Shown piece by piece: positions 18,537-25,941 of a stretch of 64,000 bases of DNA. The stretch's first letter is position 1, and each line of letters begins with the position of its first letter. The notes below the pieces were generated by a model. It saw nothing but the letters and a program-made list of their open reading frames with translations. It ran no database searches and was not told the DNA's origin. The stretch lies in NCBI RefSeq assembly GCF_018389385.1, contig NZ_CP062698.1:933501-997500 (forward strand), in the 5' to 3' direction. This DNA comes from Anthocerotibacter panamensis C109. GTDB taxonomy: Bacteria; Cyanobacteriota; Cyanobacteriia; Gloeobacterales; Anthocerotibacteraceae. The position numbers and the translations under genes are program-made.

Positions 18537-19349
18537 TTATTTCTCAAAAATTTTAGTGACGGGCACCCCGGATTTACCGGCAGGACCAAGGAGTTGGTTG
18601 TTGTAGGTGAGGACGACACCTCCGGGATTGCCCATGCGTACCTTAAGTTTTTTTTGGGCTTGCCACTGCCGACTGTCGCCCTTGACGAGCGTGCCCTTAA
18701 ACTCCGTCTTACCGTCTACTTCAACCATCGCCCAGGAATCGGCGGTCAGAGAAACTGCCAAGTTGAGCGGCTGCGTGGAATCAGCGACAGGGCTTGAGAC
18801 CTCAGGCTGAGGCAAGGCGGCGATGGAAGTTGTGGGGGAGCCCGGAGGGTTGCTCCGCTGCGCTACCTCCTGAGTAGCCGCTACCGCCTCAGGTTTAACC
18901 GCAGGACCGGACGTCTCTGCGGGCTGTGTCAGAGCGGGCGGGGAGACAGTGGCTTGCGGGAAATAAGTATTAAGCCCAGCACTCAGCGCAACCACCACCA
19001 CACAGACCGTCGCGCCATAGCCTAACCACAAGACCCAGGGTGCAACCTGACGCTTTGAGGGAGGGGCAGATTTTTTGGGCGATGGTGTAGCTTCAGCATT
19101 GATTTTTAGAAATTGGAGAATCGTGAGGTCACTCTCAAGACCCAGAGCCTGAGCGTACTTGCGAATGAAGCCGCGCACGTACACAGGTTCGGGGAGCCGG
19201 TCCCCCTGCGCCTGCTCTATCGCAATCAGGTAGTGCTTGGGGATGCGTAGTTGTTCGCTGAGGGTTTCTAGACTTAGGTTACGACTGGTGCGGGCCTGTA
19301 CAAAGAGCAGTCCCAGGGCTTCAAGCTGTTCGGGCGTGGGTTTACTCAT
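18537..19349 (-). CDS. rodZ: RodZ-like cytoskeletal membrane protein
   Basis: RodZ ties MreB to the membrane. The 270-residue protein has an N-terminal Cro/CI-type helix-turn-helix (residues about 8-75: LGLLFVQARTSRNLSLETLS, LRIPKHYLIAIEQAQGDRLP, VYVRGFIRKYAQALGL), a basic juxtamembrane stretch, one membrane helix (VLWLGYGATVCVVVVALSAGL, about 108-130), a Pro/Ala-rich linker and a C-terminal DUF4115-type domain (DSWAMVEVDGKTEFKGTLVK). Position just upstream of mreB supports the role. Its start codon overlaps the end of the pseudouridine synthase gene by four bases. Confidence 0.9.
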   Translation of the reverse strand: MSKPTPEQLEALGLLFVQARTSRNLSLETLSEQLRIPKHYLIAIEQAQGDRLPEPVYVRGFIRKYAQALGLESDLTILQFLKINAEATPSPKKSAPPSKRQVAPWVLWLGYGATVCVVVVALSAGLNTYFPQATVSPPALTQPAETSGPAVKPEAVAATQEVAQRSNPPGSPTTSIAALPQPEVSSPVADSTQPLNLAVSLTADSWAMVEVDGKTEFKGTLVKGDSRQWQAQKKLKVRMGNPGGVVLTYNNQLLGPAGKSGVPVTKIFEK

Positions 19350-20101
19350 GAGCGCAAACCAGATACTGGAACCATCAGCGAGGGGGCGGCGTGGAGTTGC
19401 TGAACTTCCCGATGCGTCAGCGAACGGTATTTTCCAGCAGGAAGGTCACCTAGTACCAGAGGGCCAATGGCTACCCTCGTCAATGATTGTATAGGATACC
19501 CCAAAAGCTGGGCTATTCTACGAATTTGTCGGTTTCGCCCCTCGCGCAGGTGCACTTCGAGTTGCGTCCGTTCCCCTTGCGTGAGCAGGACTTGGACACG
19601 AGCCGGGAGGGTCAACCGCCCGTCCAAGGGGATACCCCTGCGCCACGCCGCCAGCGCTTCGGCGGTGGGAATCCCCCGCACCCAGACGCGATAAACTTTC
19701 CATAGTACGTGGCTGGGATGGGTGAGCTTTTGGGTGAGCGCTCCATCGTTAGTCAGCAAAAGTGCCCCCTCGCTCTCTTGGTCGAGGCGGCCTACCGGGT
19801 AGAGTCCCTGACGTTCAGCGGACGGGAGGAGGCTCAAAACCGTAGGACGACCTTGGGGATCAAAACAGGTGGAGACCAGCCCCCTGGGTTTGTGGACCAG
19901 ATAATAGCGCAAGGAAACAGAGCTCAGGAGTTGACCATGGACCCGGACTTCGGCGGTGGTCGGGTCGATACAGGTACCCAATTGGGTAACCGTCTGTCCG
20001 TTGACCTGGACAGCACCAGCGGCAATCAGTTCTTCCGCCCGACGCCGGGAGCATAGTCCGTGGCTAGCGAGGTACTTTTGGAGACGTACTGCCGCTGCCA
20101 T
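19346..20101 (-). CDS. RsuA/RluB-family pseudouridine synthase
   Basis: The enzyme converts a specific uridine of rRNA to pseudouridine. The 251-residue protein has an N-terminal S4 RNA-binding domain (RLQKYLASHGLCSRRRAEEL) and the catalytic core with Asp107 in YPVGRLDQESEGALLL, followed by KVYRVWVRG and LREGRNRQIRRIAQLLGYP. RluB (23S rRNA) is the nearest functional guess; RsuA-type 16S activity cannot be excluded. A longer frame extends 55 codons upstream, but the S4 domain begins right after the ATG at 20101. The first 38 bases overlap the preceding gene, and the end overlaps rodZ by four bases. Confidence 0.92.
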   Translation of the reverse strand: MAAAVRLQKYLASHGLCSRRRAEELIAAGAVQVNGQTVTQLGTCIDPTTAEVRVHGQLLSSVSLRYYLVHKPRGLVSTCFDPQGRPTVLSLLPSAERQGLYPVGRLDQESEGALLLTNDGALTQKLTHPSHVLWKVYRVWVRGIPTAEALAAWRRGIPLDGRLTLPARVQVLLTQGERTQLEVHLREGRNRQIRRIAQLLGYPIQSLTRVAIGPLVLGDLPAGKYRSLTHREVQQLHAAPSLMVPVSGLRS

Positions 20102-20531
20102 AGTAATAACTGCCTCCCTCACCGTTAGGTTCTTCGTCCAGGTGCACCAGTTGACAGTCGAATTCCTCGGCCAGACGATGGACTTCGCGCAGGTCTTCCT
20201 CAGACCAAATGGTCCAACTGCCGCGCAGTTCCTCGCCCACACGCACTTCCACGCGATTGCCCACAATGCACATCATGCGCTGACGCTGGGCGACTTGGAG
20301 GGCTTTTTGGCGTAGGACAGCAACGGGGTCAATGCCCAATAAGCGCATCGCCACCAGTAAGCGCGGTAGAGCCTCGGTGATTTCTTCGCGCGAACGGGTC
20401 TGGTTGCCACGTAGCCAAGCAATGAGGGCTTCGGTCACCTCCTCGTTGAGCGCTTTGATCGCTTCAAGGGGGGACTTCGCCTGATAGCGCTGATCTTCAC
20501 AGACCCTGGCTAACGCTTCTTCTAAATCCAT
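20064..20531 (-). CDS. Unknown cytoplasmic protein at head of rluB-rodZ operon
   Basis: The 155-residue protein is not one I recognise firmly. Residues 1-95 are helical, with NEEVTEALIAWLRGNQ and EEITEALPRLLVAMRLLGID; the paired acidic motifs loosely recall all-alpha NTP pyrophosphatases (MazG type), but the full set of metal-binding residues is not evident. The C-terminal part (GSWTIWSEEDLREVHRLAEE and a Gly/Ser/Tyr-rich tail) is distinct. Being first in a chain of overlapping genes with the pseudouridine synthase and rodZ suggests coexpression with them. Confidence 0.7.
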   Translation of the reverse strand: MDLEEALARVCEDQRYQAKSPLEAIKALNEEVTEALIAWLRGNQTRSREEITEALPRLLVAMRLLGIDPVAVLRQKALQVAQRQRMMCIVGNRVEVRVGEELRGSWTIWSEEDLREVHRLAEEFDCQLVHLDEEPNGEGGSYYYGSGSTSPKVPR

Positions 20532-20931
20532 GGCACCTTAGCCTATTCAAAGTGAGTCTAACAAATTTTTTGTTAACTGACAGGTTTAAATACAAACTTA
20601 TCGAGATTAGCGACATAAATCTGAAGCTCAAGGGCATTTCTGTCAACGATGGGGCCGGATTATAAGATCGCAACCTGTGCGGTTAGGCTTTTGCACAACA
20701 CCAATTGGCGCTTCAGGGCCATGCGCCTCACCCCTGGAGGGTTTTCCGCCAGCGGGAGGAAAGCACTTTTGCGGTGAACGTCTCCGGCTAGGCCCGCCCG
20801 AGGACTGTCCTTGATTGAAAACCAGCCCACACTCTCTAGACTATTTCAAGCAGCGTTAAGAATAGTCGGGGTCCACGAATCCAAACTGGAGGGTCAGGAT
20901 TTGCAGAAAACAGGGTGGGCCACCGACAGCG
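20532..20931. other. Gene-free 400-base spacer with a GC-rich, foldable core
   Basis: The first 110 bases are AT-rich and probably hold the promoter of the minus-strand operon starting at 20531. Between 20651 and 20795 the sequence becomes GC-rich and can be drawn as a closed multi-hairpin: GGGCC (20652-20656) with GGCCC (20790-20794), TGTGC with GCACA, GGCGC with GCGCC, and GGAG with CTCC. I could not match this to 6S, SRP, tmRNA, RNase P or a named riboswitch. A long plus-strand frame starting at 20811 is only the shadow of the M56 gene. Confidence 0.4.
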
Positions 20932-21786
20932 CTAGCAAAAGAGCAGGCAAAGATGGGTATGAAAAGGGACCATCCCCAAGGGAACTAGCGGGAGGAGTAA
21001 CCAGAACCAGCTCACGCAAGGGTCGGGAGCGGGGGGAGCGGGTTGTTGCAGGAGTACTTCTACCCGCTCGACCAAATAGTGGGGTGAAGAGACTACAGAG
21101 GCGCACAGGTATTCCTGGTCTAGGTGATGAGCAGCCCCGCTTAACTGGACCAAGGCTTCAGCTAGCAAGAGCGGTTCCACCCGAGCGGTGGCCCAACGGT
21201 CTGCTCTCAATTCGCGCAGGGCGAGCAGTTCGCGCCATAGGAGCGCACTGTTGGGGAGCCATCCGGTTGCCCGAGCCATCCATCCAAGCCAGAAAAACCA
21301 GAAGGTGTCGTGATAGTGGTCATGGGCTGCTTCATGGGCCAGAACCGCCTCCAAATGTTGGGGGCTCAAGGTGGCAAGTAGACCCCGGCTCACCAGGAGT
21401 TGCGGTCTCCAAAAGCCTACTTGAGCAATAAAGGGGTGAGGACTGTCGAGTAGGCGTCCGGGGTTGTCGAGCACCATGACCGGAGGATAGGTCGCCATTT
21501 GTCGCCGGACGCTCAGCACCGCCCAGGCCAGTTTTAACCCGACCGCGCCCACCCAAAGGAGGAACAACCCAGCCAGACCATAGGTGAGCCAGCCGTCCCA
21601 GGGCCCCAGGGTCGTACCCTCCGGCCCCATCCAGAGAATCGCCACCGCCGTGGTCAACAGGGTGCACGGGGGGAGAAGAAACTGGTTGCGCGTCCTAGAC
21701 CAGCGTCCCTGCCAAGCTCCCTGTACGGTATACATCCGACCCATCCAGGCCGCAGCTAGGGACAGAAGCATCAAGATCACATGCAT
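20932..21786 (-). CDS. M56-family (BlaR1-like) membrane metalloprotease
   Basis: The 284-residue protein has four hydrophobic segments (N-terminal, about 40-55, 66-92, and near the end) and the zinc protease motif HEAAH at His151-Glu152-His155, preceded by SPQHLEAVLA and followed by a second acidic motif RELRADRWA that would give the third ligand. In BlaR1/MecR1 systems such a protease cleaves the BlaI repressor. There is no penicillin-binding sensor domain here. It overlaps the BlaI gene by one base. In Synechocystis a similar pair, PetR-PetP, controls the plastocyanin/cytochrome c6 switch in response to copper; orthology is plausible but unproven. Confidence 0.88.
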   Translation of the reverse strand: MHVILMLLSLAAAWMGRMYTVQGAWQGRWSRTRNQFLLPPCTLLTTAVAILWMGPEGTTLGPWDGWLTYGLAGLFLLWVGAVGLKLAWAVLSVRRQMATYPPVMVLDNPGRLLDSPHPFIAQVGFWRPQLLVSRGLLATLSPQHLEAVLAHEAAHDHYHDTFWFFWLGWMARATGWLPNSALLWRELLALRELRADRWATARVEPLLLAEALVQLSGAAHHLDQEYLCASVVSSPHYLVERVEVLLQQPAPPAPDPCVSWFWLLLPLVPLGMVPFHTHLCLLFC

Positions 21787-22235
21787 CAGGATTCTCCTCT
21801 AAACTCGTGGATGGGCCGTTGGGCTTGTTGTTGGGCGCGGGCTTGCTCGACACTGCGGGCAATCGACTGGAGTTGGGCGACGCTCGTCGGGTCGAGGTGG
21901 TCGGCAAAGGCGGCGATGGCCTCAGGGGTGACCGCCTGTAAAAATTTCTGGAGCTGGTCGTGAGCTTCCAGGGCCTGTGCCTGGGCTCGGGACACCGTGG
22001 GCTGCCATAGAAAGGCGCGACCCGTCTCATCGCAGGTGAGCCAGCCTTTTTGGGTTAGGCGCTTGAGCACGGTCATCACCGAGGCGCAGGCGAGTTCGCG
22101 GTCGGGGTCTGCAAGCAGACGTTCATAAACATCCCGAGTCGCAGCGGGTCCGCAGTCCCAAAGGATCTCCAGAATTTCGCGCTCGAGTGGCCCGAGACTC
22201 AGACGATTGGGACGATAGCCGGGTAGGTGGGGCAT
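21786..22235 (-). CDS. BlaI/MecI/CopY-family transcriptional repressor
   Basis: The 149-residue protein has an N-terminal winged helix (LGPLEREILEILWDCGPAAT, VYERLLADPDRELACASVMT, VLKRLTQKGWLTCDETGRAF) that matches the BlaI family, and a C-terminal helical dimerisation part. Such repressors dimerise on short palindromes and are inactivated by cleavage by a partner membrane protease, here encoded directly downstream with a one-base overlap. The likely operator region is 22236-22331, just upstream; I did not find a clear TACA-TGTA palindrome by eye. Confidence 0.9.
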   Translation of the reverse strand: MPHLPGYRPNRLSLGPLEREILEILWDCGPAATRDVYERLLADPDRELACASVMTVLKRLTQKGWLTCDETGRAFLWQPTVSRAQAQALEAHDQLQKFLQAVTPEAIAAFADHLDPTSVAQLQSIARSVEQARAQQQAQRPIHEFRGES

Positions 22236-22331
22236 CCACAGGGCTCACAAGGACATTGCCGCTGATTTTACTCTGTACGCCCGTGGAGCGTGTTGACAGC
22301 CTGTCGTTGAGAGTCGCTTTGACGGTAGCGT

Positions 22332-22586
22332 TCATAGGGGTGCTGCTTCTGTAGCTCCTTGCTCGTGTGGCCTAGTTGCTTGCGCTAGGTGGTCAGGCGA
22401 AGTTTTTCCCAGTTCTTGGTGCTCACCCTGCTCCATCAGTACGTTCACCCGGTCGGAACCGTCAGAACGCTCCCCCCCGATCCCCAAAAAGCGCAGGGCT
22501 TCTTGATAGTTAGGTTTGACCGCTGTCGGCTGGGCACCACAACAGCCCCCATGTACTCGTGTGGTAGGGTTTAGAGCGCATGACAA
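22332..22586 (-). CDS. Possible small protein between glycosyltransferase and BlaI genes
   Basis: An 84-residue frame on the same strand as its neighbours, with a TTG start overlapping the glycosyltransferase end by 16 bases. Codon choice resembles real genes of the window. The product contains HGGCCGAQPTAVKPNYQEAL and FLGIGGERSDGSDRVNVLME; the Gly-Gly-Cys-Cys-Gly stretch is notable. I do not recognise a family. No good ribosome site is seen before the TTG, so it may be a gene remnant or a false frame. It occupies most of the 335-base gap between 22236 and 22570. Confidence 0.35.
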   Translation of the reverse strand: MSCALNPTTRVHGGCCGAQPTAVKPNYQEALRFLGIGGERSDGSDRVNVLMEQGEHQELGKTSPDHLAQATRPHEQGATEAAPL

Positions 22587-23599
22587 GTCCCCCGATTAAG
22601 TACTTCCTGGACTGCTGCTAACACCATATCCAAGCTGCTTCCGGGGAGGACGACGCGATGCCGCTCCCGGTCTAGCGCAGCCCAACGGTCGGGGTCCGAC
22701 CCAGTGAAGATGATTACACTCGGAACCTCTAGCGCCACTGCGAGGTGAGCCACCCCCGTATCATTGGCGATCAGGAGTTTGGCCCCTTTGAGGAGCGCAG
22801 CAAAGCTCCCCAGCGTTGTCAGTCCACAGAGGTTACTCAAAGGAGCCCGTAGGGTCGCTTCTACCTGCCGGATGAGTCCCGCCTCCGTAGACACCCCGGT
22901 GAGAACCGGATGCAACCCTTGACGCGCAAGGTACATACCGACACAGGCGAAGTGCTCCGGGGACCAGCATCGCTCAGGATTACGGGCTCCAGGATGGATA
23001 CAGACATAGTCCTTCGCCAATCCCTGAGCCTGAACCAACAGCTTCCCGGCGCGACAGTCGGTTTCTGTCATCGGAAACTCCAAATGCTCCCCCTGTAGCG
23101 CAATGCCCAAATGCTTCAGCAGGTGAAGGGGGCGACGGATCTCAGGCAGTTCTTCGGGATAGGGCAGGAAGAAGCGTGGGTCGGGGCAGTAGTCTCCCGG
23201 TGCAAAAAACCCCGCGTTCAACCGGGCACCCAACAAAACCGTGAGGGGATTGGTAAGGATACCCTTGCCATGCAGTTGTAAGGCGAGATCAAAATGCTGA
23301 GCTTGAGCCTGAGCCAGAAAGTGCGGGAGCCGGTCAGTCTGAAAAGGATACTCCGGGAGCCCCGGATAGCCTGGAAATTCTAAAAATTCATCTACATAAT
23401 CACGGAAGCGGTCTACAAATCCCTTGGCCCAAGGTAGGCCAGCCAGGGTAATGCGACATTGCGGCCACGCCAGCCGCAGGGCTCGCAGGGCCGGTACAGC
23501 ACATAACAGGTCCCCCAACTGAAGCGCTCGGAGGACCACGAGTTGTTCGGGAGGTCCCCCCAATTCCTGGACAATGGCATTGATCCTGTTCTGCCCCAT
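22571..23599 (-). CDS. Glycosyltransferase family 9 (heptosyltransferase-like)
   Basis: The protein belongs to GT9, ADP-heptose:LPS heptosyltransferase type, which adds sugars to the lipopolysaccharide core on the inner face of the inner membrane. Motifs are VLRALQLGDLLCAVPALRAL at the start, HPGARNPERCWSPEHFA in the middle and LLIANDTGVAHLAVALEVPS with TGSDPDRW near the end, forming the nucleotide-sugar site. The frame is open 36 codons further upstream, but the chosen ATG at 23599 gives the usual length (342 residues); GAGGAGG lies just before it, closer than normal. Cyanobacteria often lack heptose, so the donor sugar is uncertain. Confidence 0.85.
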   Translation of the reverse strand: MGQNRINAIVQELGGPPEQLVVLRALQLGDLLCAVPALRALRLAWPQCRITLAGLPWAKGFVDRFRDYVDEFLEFPGYPGLPEYPFQTDRLPHFLAQAQAQHFDLALQLHGKGILTNPLTVLLGARLNAGFFAPGDYCPDPRFFLPYPEELPEIRRPLHLLKHLGIALQGEHLEFPMTETDCRAGKLLVQAQGLAKDYVCIHPGARNPERCWSPEHFACVGMYLARQGLHPVLTGVSTEAGLIRQVEATLRAPLSNLCGLTTLGSFAALLKGAKLLIANDTGVAHLAVALEVPSVIIFTGSDPDRWAALDRERHRVVLPGSSLDMVLAAVQEVLNRGTCHAL

Positions 23600-23843
23600 A
23601 GCCTCCTCACACGTTTGTTCTGATGACCACCCCTCTCGTCCTATGGTTTTTACCCTAGAGAACTGTACGGCTTTGATTGCGTCACCCGTTTCCCAAAACA
23701 CCTCCACCTTCTACCCCACCCTCAAATTCTGCCGATCTACCTGGGGTCTGATTTCCCCGCTGCATGAGGACCCTAAGCGCTATACCCCAAGGGTCCAGGA
23801 GATTCTCTACTAGCCAAGTCTCTTCAGCACAGGTGGATACAGC

Positions 23844-24569
23844 GTGAGCTATCGTAAGCGTATGGCTGTTCTAGCGTCTACTGTGGTCCATCTGCATGCT
23901 CGCACCGTAACCTACCCCAGCACCGATGGTGAGCCTGTGGCTAAAACCTATGTGCACCTCTATGCCATGCTCATCACTCTGGAGGTACTCAGGCAATATT
24001 TGCAAGGGCGGCAGGCTACAGTCCTTGCCAATCAATTCCTCTACTACGCCGAGGGTTTCCCAAAACTGCGGGTGGCACCGGATGTGATGGTCATTTTTGA
24101 CGTTACCCCCGGTGGACGGGATAACTACAAGCTTTGGGAAGAGCGGCAGGTTCCTGCTGTCATCTTTGAAATAACTTCTAAAGCGACCCAGGAAAAAGAT
24201 AAAGGTTTTAACAAGGAACTCTATGCCCAACTCGGGATCAAAGAATACTGGCTCTTTGACCCCAAGGGTGAATGGATTGTGGAGCAATTGCGCGGCTATC
24301 GACTCATACCCATCACTCTTGAAGGCGAAGAGGTCGAAGTTTACATGCTCATCCAGGATAGCCGCTGCCAACCCCTGGGCCTACACCTGGAAGTGCAAGG
24401 AGAACGCATCAGCTTCTACCGGGAAGATACGGGCGAGAAACTCCCGATTCCCGATGAGTTACAGGTCCAATTAAACCAAGCCCGCCAAGCCCAAGAACAG
24501 GCAGAGCAGCGGGCAGAACGGCTTGCTCAGCGGTTACGTGCGTTGGGCATCGACCCGGAGGAAGCCTGA
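23844..24569 (+). CDS. Uma2-family (DUF820) putative endonuclease
   Basis: The 241-residue protein has the PD-(D/E)XK-like core common in cyanobacterial Uma2 proteins: RVAPDVMVIFDV, VPAVIFEITSKATQEKDKG, and YAQLGIKEYWLFDP. The Asp, Glu and Lys in these stretches are the expected catalytic set. The C-terminal 40 residues are a Gln/Glu/Arg-rich coiled coil. Start: GTG at 23844 with AGGTGGA seven bases upstream; an ATG six codons later is possible. The biological role of this expanded family is unknown. A second, dissimilar copy is at 29747. Confidence 0.87.
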   Translation: MSYRKRMAVLASTVVHLHARTVTYPSTDGEPVAKTYVHLYAMLITLEVLRQYLQGRQATVLANQFLYYAEGFPKLRVAPDVMVIFDVTPGGRDNYKLWEERQVPAVIFEITSKATQEKDKGFNKELYAQLGIKEYWLFDPKGEWIVEQLRGYRLIPITLEGEEVEVYMLIQDSRCQPLGLHLEVQGERISFYREDTGEKLPIPDELQVQLNQARQAQEQAEQRAERLAQRLRALGIDPEEA

Positions 24570-24673
24570 TGTATAGAGAGCTGTCCCAACCCCTGAGGCA
24601 GTTGTAACGCACGGCACAGTCTGAGGTCTAGACTGTAGTAAAGTACGAAGGCCACAGGAAGAGCCAAAGCCTG

Positions 24674-25672
24674 ATGCTGAGTCGGATTGCTGAATACCAC
24701 TACTGGATGGGTCGCTATATCGAGCGCGCGGAGAACAATGCCCGCGTGGTGGGGGATTTTTACCAGACCCAACTGGACAACTACACGGATGGCAATCTCG
24801 GCTGGGGCATGGTGCTGGAGATCACGGGCGAGCGGGCAAACTACCAGAAGCAGTTCAGCGCAGTCCACGCGGCTGAAGTAGAAAACTATTTGACCTTTAA
24901 TCCCACCAATCCCAACTCGATCCTCTCCTGCCTCACCCAGGCACGGGAAAACGCTCGGGGCATCCGCGACCAGATCTCCTCAGAACTATGGCTTGCCCTC
25001 AATCGCCTCTACCTGGAAATCCGCGAAACCCGTTGGGAGGGCATGGGGGATGCACAAGCAGTCAATTTCTACGAGCGGATCAAAGAGCAGTCGCAGTTGA
25101 TCGATGGCCTCGCCCACAGTACGATTCTGCGGGGGACCGGCTGGCACTTCATCCGGTTGGGGCGCTTCCTGGAGCGGGCTATCCAAGTATCGCGTATCCT
25201 GGGCGTCCGCTATGCCTACCTCCAGACCACTACCTCCCCCGAAACCAATCTACTCACCTCCCAACAGGCTCAGCAGTGGTACTCTCTGTTGCGGTCGGTG
25301 AGTTGCTTTGAGGTCTACCTCAAGCTCTATCGCGCGACGTTAGTTCCTCAGCATGTGGTGGAATTGCTGGTTCTCCACCCAGATGCTCCGCGCTCGGTGC
25401 GCTTTGCGGTAAATAAAGTGCACAGCACGCTCGCAGCCCTAGTGCAGCAGCCTTCCCCAGGCTATCGCCATGAGGCACAGCGTTTGGCAGGACGCCTCGA
25501 TGCTACCCTGGCCTTCACGACCTCGGGGGAAATTGACCAGCAAGGGGTTGTGCCCTATTTAAGAAAGGTGGAAGCTGCCCTCAATCAGATTGGTGAGCAT
25601 ATTCACCACATCTACTTTAAATACCCCGCGCCGCAGGGGCACCTACAGACCCAGACGCTCTCCCAACTGTAG
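24674..25672 (+). CDS. Alpha-E domain protein (DUF403)
   Basis: The 332-residue, mainly helical protein starts MLSRIAEYHYWMGRYIERAE, the hallmark of the alpha-E family, with ARENARGIRDQISSELWLAL and GWHFIRLGRFLERAIQVSRI further on. The family usually occurs with a circularly permuted ATP-grasp protein and a transglutaminase-like protease in a putative peptide-ligase system. Neither partner lies next to it here, within the window. Function is inferred only from family context. Confidence 0.88.
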   Translation: MLSRIAEYHYWMGRYIERAENNARVVGDFYQTQLDNYTDGNLGWGMVLEITGERANYQKQFSAVHAAEVENYLTFNPTNPNSILSCLTQARENARGIRDQISSELWLALNRLYLEIRETRWEGMGDAQAVNFYERIKEQSQLIDGLAHSTILRGTGWHFIRLGRFLERAIQVSRILGVRYAYLQTTTSPETNLLTSQQAQQWYSLLRSVSCFEVYLKLYRATLVPQHVVELLVLHPDAPRSVRFAVNKVHSTLAALVQQPSPGYRHEAQRLAGRLDATLAFTTSGEIDQQGVVPYLRKVEAALNQIGEHIHHIYFKYPAPQGHLQTQTLSQL

Positions 25673-25847
25673 GAGCTTGTCTACCATTCTCCACCAGCAG
25701 ATCGGCCTCTCGCTTAGGGGGTAAAGTAATACTTCGTAGCAAAAGCGGCCTTTAAAGCTCCAGATATAGGCACCAGTAGGGCTCTAAGTCTTAGTATTTT
25801 ATGTAAAGTTAATTTTTGTGGAGTCAATGTTAAGAAGACCAGATTTT

Positions 25848-25878
25848 TTGAGGAGATCGCAGAAGCCCTTACTACAAT
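25848..25878 (+). promoter_or_regulatory. Possible promoter of ndhF-ndhD
   Basis: TTGAGG (25848-25853) and TACAAT (25873-25878) are separated by 19 bases, longer than the ideal 17, and lie 64 bases before the ndhF start. The rest of the 25673-25941 gap shows no gene. Confidence 0.35.
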
Positions 25879-25941
25879 ACCCTGTGGAGATAGGAACCTG
25901 GAGTAAGCCGCTTGCGGACTCTGAAGGTAAGGAACTAAATC

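Noticed and set aside
20811-21431. A 206-codon plus-strand frame
   Set aside because: It is the shadow of the M56 protease gene on the other strand, is rich in Arg/Gly without any domain, and has no ribosome site.
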